Assembly (NCBI GenBank): GCA_965153455.1
Contig: OZ234503.1
Location: 8,648,157-8,712,156, forward strand
Direction: 5' to 3'
DNA length: 64,000 nucleotides
Origin: Sphagnum compactum
Taxonomy: Eukaryota > Bryophyta > Sphagnopsida > Sphagnales
The notes under the pieces were generated by a model, which saw nothing but the letters and a program-made list of their open reading frames with translations, made no database searches and was not told the DNA's origin. How positions within the stretch are numbered: the stretch's first letter is position 1; the number at the start of each line of letters is the position of its first letter. This document shows, in pieces, positions 11,318 through 24,341 of this stretch. The position numbers and the translations under genes are program-made.

Positions 11318-13562
11318 ATGTCATTATCATTGTCATCATCATTGGAGAAAGAAATTGAGGATCCAATACATTATGTGAAGTTAGATATCAAGAAGATCGA
11401 ACCTATCAATGGATTGCTACAACTTGTGCAACAAAATCAGCTAAAACATGAAAGAGCTACAATCATCAAACAAAAGTATGTACAAAAAGACAATTAGTTT
11501 TGCTCCATCACATGATCCACACATGAATGACCCATAAAGAGAAAGGAGAGGAGAGGAGAAGAGAAACACACATAGCTCAAATTGGAATGTGATGGATTTT
11601 GAGTGGGGTTTTGTTGGTTTCAGATTCGAAGATCTTCGAGCAATCCTTGGTAGTAAGCTTATGGTAGAAAGACAACTCCAAAATGAAACGTCTGAGTTGA
11701 CTGATCAACTAAAGGTGATGATGATGATTGATCAATCATCGTAGTTGTAAAATTTGAACAATCTTGAAAGAAAAGAATTTCAAACCCATTCCATGGAGTT
11801 TGTATAGAATGATATTTCTTCATGAAATGTTTTCACATATTTTGATTTGTGAAAAGTCTATTTATGTGTATATGAACCATTTAGTTCGGTGATGGAAAAA
11901 ACTCTAAACCTTTTCAAGTGTGTAGAATGACAAGGAAGAGCTTCAAAAGCTTGTGAAGGAAGCATCTAAAGATGAAGAAACTTTGGAATTTGTGAAGGAA
12001 GATGCCGAACAAGCTGATAATGAAGCAATGCTTGCAAGGCAAATGAATGGAGTTTTCATTTTGTTCTTTTCACATGATTTTTTAAGCTTGTGAGAAATTA
12101 TAAAAGAACATGCAAGCAAGGTCCAAATCTTCTTGTTCACATAAACAAATATAATTCTTGACTTTGATTGAATTTTTTGTAGGGAGAGACAACAAAGCCT
12201 TATTTTAGAATCTACTGAACTTATGAGGATATGAAAAGAGTATCACAAAAAGATTGAAGAAATTGAGAAAGAACATTTTGATGGTCTTTTTCCCATGGTG
12301 GACCGCATGAAAGTAAATGATTTTTTTCCTCTAAAGCATATGTAAAGACATTGGTTATTTGCTTGAAAAATCAAGTAGTTCATAAAATGTTTTGACCTAC
12401 ATGAAATTCATCATTTGCATAATCAAAGTCATGGATAATGAAGATCATTATATTGGAGTCCTCTTAGTGTTGAAACATCATTGAAGATTGGATTTCTACA
12501 GATTGAAATCAAGAATGCACAAGAGTCAATTGCGGAAGACCTTGTGAAGATTGGAGTGACAACCAAGGAGGTGTGCTTGCCCATGTAAAATCTTGAATAA
12601 CTCGAGATGTCATTCTTTGTCCTTGGTTCATTCCATCATCAATGCACATTTACATGAAATTCATAATTCAATTCAAATACTCAACTAGATGGAACATTCG
12701 AAGTAATACATGCTTCATTTTATTAATAAAGAAAGAAGGAGAGGAACATATATGTTGTGCAGATTCTAGAAGGGAAGGAAAAGTATGAACAATGTTCACA
12801 TGAACACAAAGTTTTAAAAGACGAGAAGATTGACCTTGTAAATAAATTGAAAAACTTGGACGAGGTCCCCGAGAAATATCGCAAACAGGTGATTTAGGGA
12901 CAAACGCTTGATCCAACCTTTCTTTTTGCTTCAAAATTCAAGCTCAAACCCATCTTTCTTGTTTTTACTTTCAAATTAAAAAACATTCAAGAAGATTGAT
13001 GTAAAGGTGAACTTGGCCTTCTGAAATTAAAACTCAAAAATTGTGTTGTGCATACATGTAGTGCAATATCATGATCAATGCATTGCAAGCATTACGAAAC
13101 CAAGATGCAAAGGGGATAAGAAGGGTAATCCGTCTACTAAATATGTTTTTTCCATGATCCTCCTCCTCCATGGGGTTTATTACATCTTTCACTACCAAAA
13201 TTTACATCAAAGGTAACAAGAATATTGAACAAATAATAGTGGTTATGTCCCAAAAAATATAAATTGGTGGGTATCCATAATTTGTAAAATATAGGTGCAA
13301 GAGGTGGAAGCAATGGTTCAAAGTTTGTACAACACAATTAAAGAGAAAATAGAAGAACATGCCAAATCTATTTCCAACATGGAGAAATGGAAACTTGTTG
13401 TTGAAGAAAAAGTAAGCCTACAACCCCATAGGGTGCATCCCCAGTAAAATGAGCCACATCCAACTCCTTTGTTCCTTTCAAAAGGGCAAGGACTTGAAAT
13501 TGAAAATTGAGATGACATGCAACCATTGCACAAAATTTATGGTTTAATCACATATTTTACTT

Positions 13563-13607
<45 letters not shown>

Positions 13608-16600
13608 TTATAACTTATCTTTATATTTATCCAAAAATTATTGGAAAGAAAATTGCAGATTTTGAATTTTACAATTTATTTATATATCAATTCCAATGAT
13701 GATCCAAAACCATGTAAAGTCTAATAATTATTCCATCTACATGAATATGAATCTTTTTCAATCAAATCTAGATTAATTTTGATCATTCTTATGTGACTTA
13801 CTTAGGACCTCAAGACTAGTTACAAGTGTTTAATTAGTCTTTCTTCACCTTCAAATGTTGATATAATTGATTCATATTTATATGTCATTCTTGAATGTAT
13901 ATTACATCACATTATGTAGATTACATGAAAAACATTTAATCCTAAATGAAGTTAAAATTTGACAAGTGTGTTTTTTAGGAGTGGTTACACTTGTAGTGGC
14001 TCATTATATTGTAGACTTACCCCATAGTTCTTTTGAAATTTCCATTGTCTAAAAAAAATAATTTTCACCTACAAGCTTGAATATTTATGCATTGTAGGAA
14101 TGTTTTGTGGCTGAAATCCAAAAGCAACTTAATGCATCAATTCTTGAAATAGAGGAACTCCTTAGTGATAAGGTACATTTCCCATTTTTTCATAGATCGT
14201 TCAAACTTTTCCTTGAAAACCTAAAGGCTCTAATTATTCAAGCTATGTTGTACAAACAAAAACCATATGAGCAAATTCCGTGGATGTGGGGAAAATAGGT
14301 GCAATTAGACATGCAAATGATGACCAAGCAATCAAATTTGAAACATGAAATTGATATTTTTACCAATAAGTTGAAGGAAAGGGATAAGGCTATTTTGCTT
14401 TTGCAAGAGCGAGAACTTTTAATTAACAAAATGCAAAACCAAATGTGCATATTCATGCAAGAGAAAGAAAAAGATCAACATCAAGTATCTTTTACAACCA
14501 AACATGTTGAAATAATTGAGTACTTGTTTTTCCTTATAACAAGATTTTCAAGTTGTTTGATACAAACCACCCATAAAAGTTGATACCACCTTGATGAAGA
14601 GTTAAAGTCATCCCTATATGAAAATCAAGATGAGAATGACATGAGGATCTCATGAGAGAAATTTAATAATGAAATTGTAAAAGGCTTTCAAATTGTTTGA
14701 TATTCTTTTGTAGTTTTGTCATAATGGCCTTAATCTATGCCTTGTTTCCTAGGCTGCCTATTGATTTCTTACCTTTTAGACTTCCTTCCCTTGAAATTTA
14801 TGCTTGAGAAATTTTCTTTTCCATGGATTTGTTCCTCTCCTTACTATCCATCCACATTCCAATGTCATGAAAACTTTGGTGAACCATTGAATAAAAACTA
14901 ATAGTTGAATCTACACTAATTGTTACACTTTTGTTGATGTACCAAAATATAGCTATCACTTGTAGATTTGGTGAGAAAGAAGATGCAAACAAGTTTGGAG
15001 GAGATGAGGAAGGACATTGACATACTCATGGACAACTTATTGGTGGTGGAGAATTTGAACAAGGAGGGTGTTGCAATGCAACATGAAACCCATCTCAAGG
15101 TGTTTTATTATCCAATAACACCCTATTATTGATTCTTACCTTCCTCACTTGTATTGAACTATATATAATAGGATTATGGCACCAAAATTCATGTTGCAAC
15201 ATTGGATTTCTTGTCCAACAATTATGGAATTAAAATTTGGACAATCAATGTTACATTTCACAATGCATTGCACAATAGTAAGCTTGGATCTTCACCATCA
15301 AACCCTTGCTCCCTTGAAGTTTGTCATTATTTCAAATTAATTGTAGCCAATTTTCAAACGAATCATGTATGATATTAAAGGTTCAAAAAATAATAATAAT
15401 TGGACAATTACATTTGGGAACTATGCAGGTGGTAATGTTGGAAAAACAAGTGATGGTGTGTATTGATGTAGAACAAAAGCAATGCCAACAAATCACTAAA
15501 TTAAATAGTGTTCATGTTTGTTTGATCCAAGCTGCAGCTAGGAATGTATGTGCCAAACGAGTTGTCATTACTTTCTTTTTCTAATGCAAATATTTTTTTT
15601 GCCTAATCTTGAGATTAAAGATTGAATAATCTATTACATGATTGGAAATTGACCCAATATGCATACATTCATTACAATCTTCAAGGTGTGCCATATGGGG
15701 GGCATCATACTTTGTTGCATTTTGTAATATGAATCAATTTTGTATTGTTAACTACTTTAAAGTGATAAAAAAACATTTTGTAGATGTGATCTCAATTGAA
15801 GTAGAAAGAATGACAATTTCAATTATGAAAGGATTTGGAAACACACATTTTTTTAGTTTTTCTAGTCAATACATGAGATGGAACTTATTCATAAATCAAG
15901 TTATATTTGGTGGTCATGTTTATCAGCATGCAAAATGGAAAGAAGTCAAGGATAACATAGAAATCCAAGGGAACTCTCTCAACAACTTCCAAAAAAGGGT
16001 AATTGAATTTGAGAAGGAATACAAAGAGTTCACAATTCTCTACAAGTTGATCCGTGGCCAATGCAATAAATATGTTCAGCTCTTAACGGTCTATTGCATA
16101 ACCTTCCTTGTGTTTTCTTTGCAAAATTCTTCATACATATGATTAAAATGTTTTTTTTTGGTTCAATATTGACATCTAGTAAAAGTGTTGCCATGAACCA
16201 AAGAATAAGAAAATTAAAGACATGCACAAGCCCATATGCATACAAGTCAATGTTAAGTCTAAAACTAGATTTCCACCATGCATTGTTCTTTATGATTAAT
16301 GTACATAAAAAAATTTAAAGTCCAACAAATTAATCATTGTTTCAGCAACTGACATGGATAATTTATAGAATATGATTAAGTTGGAAAGCCAAATTGATAT
16401 AAAATTGATGTCAAAAATGTTTGAACTATGTGAGGTGTGAATAGACAAGTGAGTTGACAGTTCGAGAAATCAAGGACAAGATGAAAACCTTGAACACAGA
16501 GGTGGGGCAACTCCAAGGAGAGGTTTTATATAAGGTGAAGGTCTTGAACAAGATGCACATCAACTATGTTCTCAGTGAAAAAAATCGCATTGCCTTACGA

Positions 16601-19600
16601 AAGGAGATTGCAAATTGTGCCTCCATGGTGAAAGACAAAAAGGTTTCTGATTCACATCTTTTATTGTCAAATTGAAACATGTCATCCAAAAAAATGAGAA
16701 TTCAATTATTTATTCAAGGCCGATGGATATGGGAATTAAGAGTTGGTTTCCTTTGCATCCAAGCTTGATAATTCATTGTTAATTGTGGGTTGACACTATA
16801 TGTAACAGTTAATAGTTGAAGAGTTGGAGTTGGATGTGGTAAACTTGGAAATCGTAGTCAGTAGAGCTGAGAAGGACATGGTGAAGGCACGAAAGACATA
16901 TCATTTATCATTGAAGGATAGAAACAAAGTTGGCATCTCTCTTATTGACCGTAATGATGAGCTTTGCATCCTTTATGAGAAGAACAATGTCCAGGTCAAA
17001 TTCACATGCCACCTATTTATATTAGTAGTTTGATGTTGGTGGATTCATATTTTTTATTATTAATACCTTTGAAGTTAGTTTTCATGGTTACAATGGTATA
17101 TTAGATGGGTTCAATCATAAATTTATAAAATGTTGGCTGATAATATATGGTGTAGTCTTTTTTTTTTTCATATTCCTTGACCACATGCTTAATGAAGCAA
17201 CTACCATTGAATTTAATGATGAAAAATAGGCTTTAAACTCCCACAAGTTGTATATAAAAGGGGGGATGATTAAATATCCACTTAACAAAAATTTGTTAAA
17301 AATATCAAATTGTATATAAAAGGGGGGATGATTAAATATCCACTTAACAAAAATTTGTTAAAATTATCAAATTCCCAATTTGGCCAAAAAATGTAACAAT
17401 CACTTTCATTTGGAAGATGACCATGGAATTGTGTACACCTTTAGTAGTCCTTTAAGGTGAAGGCACATATGATGACCATGGTTGAAAAATTTGGGTCTCA
17501 TATATTCATATCATGTGCTTGAAGTAGATGGAGTTATTGAGGCATTCAAATGTGGAGAGTGCAAAGCGTGTGGATGAGATCAAATTTTTGAAATTGACAT
17601 GCCAACTAACACACAACCTTATTCTAACCCAACATAAGACCACTCCTGACCCTAAGTTTGTTTACATGGAGTTGGTTAGTCTTAGAGAACAAGTATTATT
17701 CTATGTCTCATCCATCCTTTCTCAAACAATAACACTTCACAGATTTTTTATGAGATCTTAATAAATGAATTTAAGAGTTCTTTTGTTTGTAGGCTTAACA
17801 AGTTATTTGCTTGACGACAATTAATAACACGTTAAAGGTTGTCATACCATTTGGCACTAATATGAATAAAAATGTGTCACCATATTTCTATGTTTGAAAC
17901 AAACTAAAGCTTGATTTAGAAAGGGAATGATATTGTAATACAAATGATCCAAAGTGAATTTTTCATCCATATTGTTTTTGATATTGAAAAGATACCTAAG
18001 TGCAAGGGGGGAATATTTGATGTCAAGTTGTGTTTGGAAGTTGAGATGGGGACATATGAATCCATGGATTGGGGGGGAGGGGATGAAAGATGGAGAAAGC
18101 ATGTCAAGATGTTTCCATATTGTCAGAGCTAATAGAGAAGCCTAGCAATTTGGAAAGGTGGCACCTTTTGCCTGGTCGAGATAATACCACTAACGAACTT
18201 ACAAGAAAAGCTCTTGCCATTGAAGAGTTTTTATCTACCAAGGAAGACCAAGCATATGAAAAAGATGTCATTCTTGAGGAGGTTTATTTCTCAAAACTAT
18301 TTTTAATCCAACCTCATGCCTATATTTTGACAAATCATGGAAATAAGTTTTATGATCACATCAATTTTAGAAAAAGTTGTTTTTTTCTTTATTTGAAACC
18401 TAGGGCATGATAAATTGTCTATTTATATGTCCTAATTCAAGTTTGATGCAACCATTCATACTATTGGGTTTGTTTGTCTAGGTCAAGATGCTAGTAGAAG
18501 ATTTGACACGGAAGGCTACCCTTGCACAACCTAAAAGCATTAAAGTTGGCAAACAAAGGAATTTCTATTTTTACCAAATGAATGTGGTCACACATCAAAT
18601 TATGGCCACAATTTCTGAACTTTCATTTGTCCAAGTAAGAAATTAATGCACCTCAAATAAACATATAACAAAAATTATTACTTATAACAACCCAGGTTAC
18701 TTATAAGTAACCTGGGCTTTAGGTTACTTATAACAAACCAAAAATTCTACATCACATTCATGAAAACATAATAATTTTTTTGATAAATATGCATTGTGTG
18801 ATTTAATTTCAATCTCCAATTGAGACAAGGATTAAAACATGGTGTCTTTTAGATTATATTAGAAATCCATGATGCATAATACTTTTCATTGAACTTTTAT
18901 ATTGATAAATAAAACATGCATGCATTTACATCTCCATTTGAAAATATATGATGGGTGACACTTTGGATTGTGTCCAACTAATTTAGGCAAATGTGTAACA
19001 TGGTAGGCAATAGCAATTAGTGTGAAACAAGAAAGGGAAAGGGCACAATTGAATCTTGACAAGGCCATTATACGCCTTGAAAATGGAAAAGTAAAATCTT
19101 GAACTTTTGGATTCTTATTTGCAATTTTATCCTCTATGAATCCTTAGTTTTAAACCATGTACATGGGTTCTAGCTAAGCATCACATTACATTGCTTTGTT
19201 GTAAGGGAATTTGAAGTTAGTGTAAGCAATCTTTAAGTGTAATACTTAGAGTAATTTAAGAAAGAATGTGCATATAATGATATAATGTTTCCTTTATTAG
19301 ACCAAACTAAGGACAAAGGACATATTCATTTTGTGAATGCATTCACCTTTTTGCACAGCCGCCAACAAATGATTCGGAAAAGGCTTGGAATGCACTTTTG
19401 ACACAATTTGCTGTGATGCACAAATTAAAGGTTATTTGTGAAGCTTTGCAACATGAGAAAGAAGAAATAGCTCAAAGCAATAAGAGGCCAAGGTAGTATT
19501 TCTTTATGGTTTTTGTTTGTTTCCTTTATTGTTTTTATTACATTGTTTCTTGTGAAGAAACTACAACCTTGTAATATAGTAGTGCATTCATGTCATGAAT

Positions 19601-19965
19601 CAATTACTAGGTTGTGCCAAGGAGATTTGCCACAATTTGATAGATCAAGAAAAATCTCAATGGGCTCATTGCTTAGTAACAAAAGACACGAGAACTTTCA
19701 ATACTAAATATCCTTAAATGATTCAATTGCCATATGATGTTTCTTATGCAACAAATGATGTTTAAAGCCATGTGATAATTATATACTATGATGGTGCAAA
19801 ATGCGCAGGCCAAATACAACAGCAGAATCAAGGCCAAATGCATACATTGCGGAACATTTGGGATTACCAAAATCATTTGGAAATAATTCTCCCTTTCGAC
19901 CATCAGAGCGTGGGAACACCATTCGCCACTTTCACAAACCTCAAATGAAAGTCATTGAAGTATGA
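11318..19965 (+). CDS. CCDC146: CCDC146-like centriole/flagellum coiled-coil protein, 21 exons, one in-frame stop
   Basis: Family: CCDC146 is a long coiled-coil protein of centrioles and axonemal microtubules, needed for sperm flagella in animals. Inferred exons: 11318-11475, 11624-11714, 11926-12038, 12183-12312, 12502-12570, 12763-12888, 13062-13124, 13295-13411, 14098-14172, 14299-14484, 14953-15099, 15429-15545, 15927-16088, 16445-16642, 16809-16994, 17528-17692, 18090-18281, 18482-18634, 19007-19090, 19359-19492, 19809-19965. They total 2823 nt (941 codons), close to the human protein (about 955 aa). Diagnostic blocks: YKEFTILYKLIRGQCNKYVQ, RNDELCILYEKNNVQ, LLPGRDNT with YEKDVILEEV, and the C-terminal RPNAYIAEHLGLPKSFG ending RHFHKPQMKVIEV. 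Most introns are phase 0. Exon 3 appears to use a GC donor. Exon 4 has an in-frame TGA at 12232-12234. Least certain are the acceptor of exon 17 (18090 keeps phase but is weak; 18127 has a better tract but wrong phase) and the start (an upstream in-frame ATG lies at 11216). Family identity is firm; function in this plant is inferred. Confidence 0.85.
12232..12234 (+). other. CCDC146: In-frame TGA within CCDC146 exon 4
   Basis: Exon 4 (12183-12312) reads through LMRI, then TGA, then KEYHKKIEEIEKEHF in the only frame that joins exon 3 and exon 5 in phase. A C-to-T change of an Arg CGA codon would explain it; this is inference. Confidence 0.8.
13567..13604. repeat. (TA)19 microsatellite in a CCDC146 intron
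   Basis: An uninterrupted 38-bp TA run lies in the intron between exons 8 and 9. Confidence 0.95.
17248..17371 (+). repeat. 62-bp tandem duplication in a CCDC146 intron
   Basis: Units 17248-17309 and 17310-17371 differ at about one base, in the intron between exons 15 and 16. Near identity suggests a recent event. Confidence 0.93.
18691..18716. repeat. Perfect 26-bp palindrome in a CCDC146 intron
   Basis: CCCAGGTTACTTA is followed directly by its reverse complement. A partial direct repeat (AGGTTACTTATAACAA) follows at about 18721. Confidence 0.9.
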
Positions 19966-21940
19966 CAAGTGAAGATGACAACTTTACAATTACATTAGTT
20001 GTGCATCTTTCAAATGAAAGCCAATTTTGATCACAAGCAATATCCATCAATTTCATCAAAATTACATAAATGATGAACATAAAAATGTCGGACTATTGTG
20101 ATAACATCATTCCCAATGCCACATAATCATACAAGTTCTTTGTAGTTAGACTTTGTCACTTCCTAAGGAGAAGGCTATCAATTGTGTTATCTTTAGCTTT
20201 GATTTATATATGGTGACCATCATAACCAACATCCAAGGACTTAAAGAAGCTTGAACTCAAGTAAATGAAAGATTGGAAGGTGTGAATACTAGTTAGGATA
20301 TTCATTACAAGTAATTTGGATGGAAATGGCTTTGGTTGGTAGAAGAATAGGGAATTCATAGGTGTTAATTCTTACAAAGATGATGGTAATTATTGATTGA
20401 GGATAATAGATCAAACTAATTTTAATAAGCCCTTGTAATTGAAGGTGTATGCTATCAAAAGTGTTGAATTATGGCATGTATAGAAGACCATACATTTTTT
20501 TAAAACATTGATCAAATAAGGGAATTTTTACTTTTCCAAGGTTGGTTATGAAGGTTCTTCACTAGCCTTCCCCTAGCCACCCATCTTGTGCATCTCCTCA
20601 CCTACAATGTACATATGTCCACAACCTTTTGCCCATCTACTTCCTTGCACCCTATCTACTTCACTCATGACCCTAGAAACCAGTATTAAGCTATAGTAAA
20701 ATAACACATTTTAAACTTACATTTGAAGCTTGACTTTATGAACCTAAACCTATATGCAAATCATTTTCAACTTTTACATTTGTTTTCTTATTTCTATGTT
20801 GTCAAACACATTTCATGGCCATTGGCACGTCATTGATTATGTGACATAATAGAAGTTACAAATCATTTCTCACATCAAAGGTACTAGATGGATTCTAGAG
20901 TAGTTCATGTTCATGAACTATTCCAATCTTGGATTCTTCACCCATTCCTCTTCTATGTTCACATTTGCCCAAGCCATAACATGCATACATTCATTCAAGT
21001 TGATCTTGTTCAACTCCGCCCTTGTAATACTATCATTTCACCATTAAATTGATGTTGTAGTTGTTTCCTTGCGATTGCAATTCAATTCCACAATTAATTG
21101 GATAAATTTTTCCTAATAATAGTTGACCTTGTGGTTCCACAACATTATATGTACTCCTATTGTGGATGTTGTGTTGATGACTAAAACATTCCTTTGAAGA
21201 TAGAACAACATCAATATCTCTACCTTCACCCACATCCCCCCATAATATTTGGGTACCTTGGGAGACAAAATAAAATGGTAGAATGAACTTGAATTAACCT
21301 GCACATTCATAATATCATATATAATGTTCCATGGAGTGAAGCCACCATTTGTCATGTATTAGATCTAATGCAAGAAAAGCCAATCATTTTTAGATTTGCA
21401 ACCATATCTAATTAATACAAATATTGTGCATTAAGATTATAATATTTGATTAGTGTTGATAGGTGCCTCTCACCTTATTTTGCTTTCAAATTGTGTAAGT
21501 TTCAACAAAATATATGACTAATAACACCATATCCTTGGACAAGACTCTTTGAACTAATGGTCTTGCCATTGTGCTACATAATTATGTGTAATGAAGTTTC
21601 AAAGCACTTTCTTGAAAAACCTCACAAATACCTTTGGGGTGCTTTAGATGGGGGTGACCATGTTGCACTTTTGATTAGTCCTTGTTCTTGACACACTTGT
21701 TTTGATTTTTTTGTATTATTTGGTCAATCAAAATTCAAGTCCTTATTTTCACTATCATGATTTGGGTTCTCTTCTTTTGGGCATTAAAGGAGTAAGGCTA
21801 TTTCACAAGTCCCCATCAAACATTTTCTTTTATCACTCCTAAAATTCATCTAAATTGGACATATGACTGATTGGCAAACACCTACATAACCCCTTTGTAC
21901 ACAAAAGACATAAATTCACAATTCATTTAATCGCCATTTC
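19966..21940. other. Intergenic DNA downstream of CCDC146, no gene seen
   Basis: AT-rich sequence with only short unsupported frames on both strands. The first few hundred bases should hold the CCDC146 3' untranslated region, but no clear polyadenylation site was identified. Confidence 0.5.
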
Positions 21941-22581
21941 CATAGGGCAAGCCCATCTTTGGGTGGTACCACTAGGAACATCACATTTGATTTTCTTGGA
22001 CCCATCAAATTTTGAAAAATCATAGGAAACATTTAAATGAACATTTTCATAATTTGTTTTTAATGAACACATTTATTAAGTTCCATAGATTTTGAAAACC
22101 CAATAACATCAAAAAATTGTGTATTTTGATGTTTCTAATCATTGCATTTAGAAAAAAAATTCAGGAACATTAGTTTTTTCCCTTTAACTTTTTGGTCAGG
22201 AACACAAATTTGAAACATGATTTGAGATTTTTTTTATGATTTTTTTCCTAAGGTAATTTGAAAGTCATTATATTTTTAGGTTTTTATTTAATTGATTAAA
22301 TATGATTTAGTTATGAATTTCTAAAGTTGAGGCTATCAATTCTTTAAAGGGCCATTTTAATTAAGGATATTAAATTTTAATTTTTTAAAAAATTTAAATC
22401 CTCAAATAAATTTCAAGCCGTGTATAAAGCATGTAATTGATAAACATGAAATAATAATAATTTATAGTTGTGAAAACATTTAACGAAAAAGGCCTAGAAA
22501 AATGATTTGGTTATTTTTGGTTCCTTAACCATTCCTTGAGGTGGTTCCTAGTGGTATCACCCAAGGATGGGTTTGCCCTAT
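21941..22581. mobile_element. Candidate foldback/MITE-like element with 38-39-bp inverted ends
   Basis: The segment 21941-21979 (CATAGGGCAAGCCCATCTTT and onward) reappears as an inverted copy at 22544-22581 with about four mismatches. The interior is AT-rich and noncoding. No convincing target-site duplication was found, so the element's true ends are uncertain. Confidence 0.55.
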
Positions 22582-23645
22582 ATCCATTACCTCCAAATAG
22601 CTTCACAAATATCATAGTACTTTGGTGGCGACATAAATTAAATTATTTTTTAATATGCTGAAATTTCAAAAAAAATATTTGAGGGGTAAAAGTTTGAACT
22701 CTTGTTGTTTTGTTCAAAGGGAAGATAGTAAATAAAAATTCCACCTGACCATTGATACAATTCAACTTGTTTGAAATTTATGTACTTTCAACAACTTTAC
22801 TTTTTACTATCAAAATTTTCATAACTAAAAACCTAAGCACTAAACCATGAAACTTATATTAAAATTAATTATTTGATATTCATGTGTTGAATCCACCAAG
22901 GTACTACAATACATTCACAACATAATGAAATATTGATGTTGATGCCTTCATTTTGTTCAAACTTTGGCATATCCCTTCCATTTGATAAACATACAGTAAT
23001 AGATGTTAAATCCTTTCCTTCAAGTGCCTTATATAAAAAGGTTTCAATTTCTCAAACATGCATTGTGGAATCTCAAGATTTGGATGTTTGGCCTTGAAAC
23101 AGAAGGAAATTGAATTTTATAAGAAAATTTAAACATGTTGCCAATCAATTTGAAAGTCATGTCATTGTATGGATTAGAGAGGTATATTACCTAAATTTTT
23201 TAAAATAAATACAAAGTACAAAAGACCAAGTTTTTGGGCTTCAAAAGCATTAAGTGAACATGTGAAGTGACTTGGTATTCCCTTTTAATTCAAATCAAAT
23301 GGTCTAATATTTTATCTTCTTGGTATTCACCGACAAGAACATGTTGTATTCCAAATTTTGGTATTCATAAATGAACAACATATTCAACAAGTCTTATGAC
23401 ATAATTTAGTAAGTGTTGAAGGCAAGGCTTGAGATAAGGCTTGAAGTATTCAATACAAGTACAAAGGCTTGATAGATAGGCAATGCAAAATACTATTTAT
23501 AAATTTCCACAAATTTGGTTTTTAACATCAAAATCTCCCAAATGGACATGTTGAAAAATATAAAAGCATGTGTAATAGATTCTCCAATGGCATTCTTTTG
23601 ACTTTTGATTTTTTATTTTTGATTTGGTAGACAATAACATGTAAA
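22582..23645. other. AT-rich intergenic DNA, nothing recognised
   Basis: No supported reading frame, RNA gene or clear repeat was seen. Confidence 0.5.
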
Positions 23646-24341
23646 ACATGATGCTTGTACCAAACACATTTTATTTTTGGTGGCAACTTTTACTTACAAA
23701 TCTATGCATATTAGAGACCCAAATTCCTCCCATTAGTCACCACTTTAAAAAAACACAACACTTGCCAATTAGTTATAAATTCATGGGACTAGCCACTTGA
23801 ACTTCCCATCCTATTTCCGTCATCACATAATGTGAAATATTCTTACCTCCACTGAGAGGGACACATAACCCTTATGTAGCTTCAAAAAAATTGTTTTGTT
23901 ATTTGACATAATGGAACTTGTAGCCCATGTAAAAGACATGTAGCTTCTATCAAACATGCTTTATTTTTGGTGGCAACTTTGTTTATGTATCTATGCATGT
24001 TAGAAATGCAAATTCTTGTTTGTTATCATTTTAAAATAAATCAAGTAGATGTAAACTCATTGGACCACCCACTTGAACTTCCCACCTTATTTCCATCATT
24101 AAATTTGAGATATTTTTAGACATCCAACACATGATCCTTATGCAACCTCAATACACTTTTTGTTGTTGTTAAACTCGATGGAACTTGGAGCCCATGTAAG
24201 ACATGATGCATGTACCAAACACACCTACTTTATGGTGGCAATTTTTGCTTTTGTATCTATGTCTCCTAAACCCAACATGTTGTCAACTATCACATGTATT
24301 TAAAACACAAGATTTCAAGTATTTGTAAACTTATTAATTAG
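23646..24341 (+). repeat. Array of about 280-bp tandem units, left part
   Basis: Units begin with ACATG at 23646, 23936 and 24201. They share blocks such as TTTATTTTTGGTGGCAACTT, CACTTGAACTTCCCA and AATGGAACTTG(T/G)AGCCCATGTAA. The third unit is cut at 24341 by the MULE and resumes at 27421. Confidence 0.85.
24333..24341 (+). repeat. Left 9-bp target-site duplication of the MULE
   Basis: ATTAATTAG directly precedes the left inverted end and is repeated exactly at 27412-27420. Confidence 0.85.

Noticed and set aside
13517-13699. 60-aa frame rich in YIYIYI
   Set aside because: It is translation of the (TA)19 microsatellite.
14585-14680. Possible extra CCDC146 exon (DEELKSSLYENQDEND)
   Set aside because: It has a stop, no usable acceptor, and direct joining of 14484 to 14953 already gives the expected length between conserved blocks.
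15642-16142. 166-aa plus-strand frame as a single gene
   Set aside because: It is intron sequence read through into exon 13 (15927-16088) of CCDC146; only that part is coding.
17793-17838. Possible CCDC146 micro-exon after TTTGTAG
   Set aside because: All frames meet an early stop when joined to exon 16; kept only as an open question.
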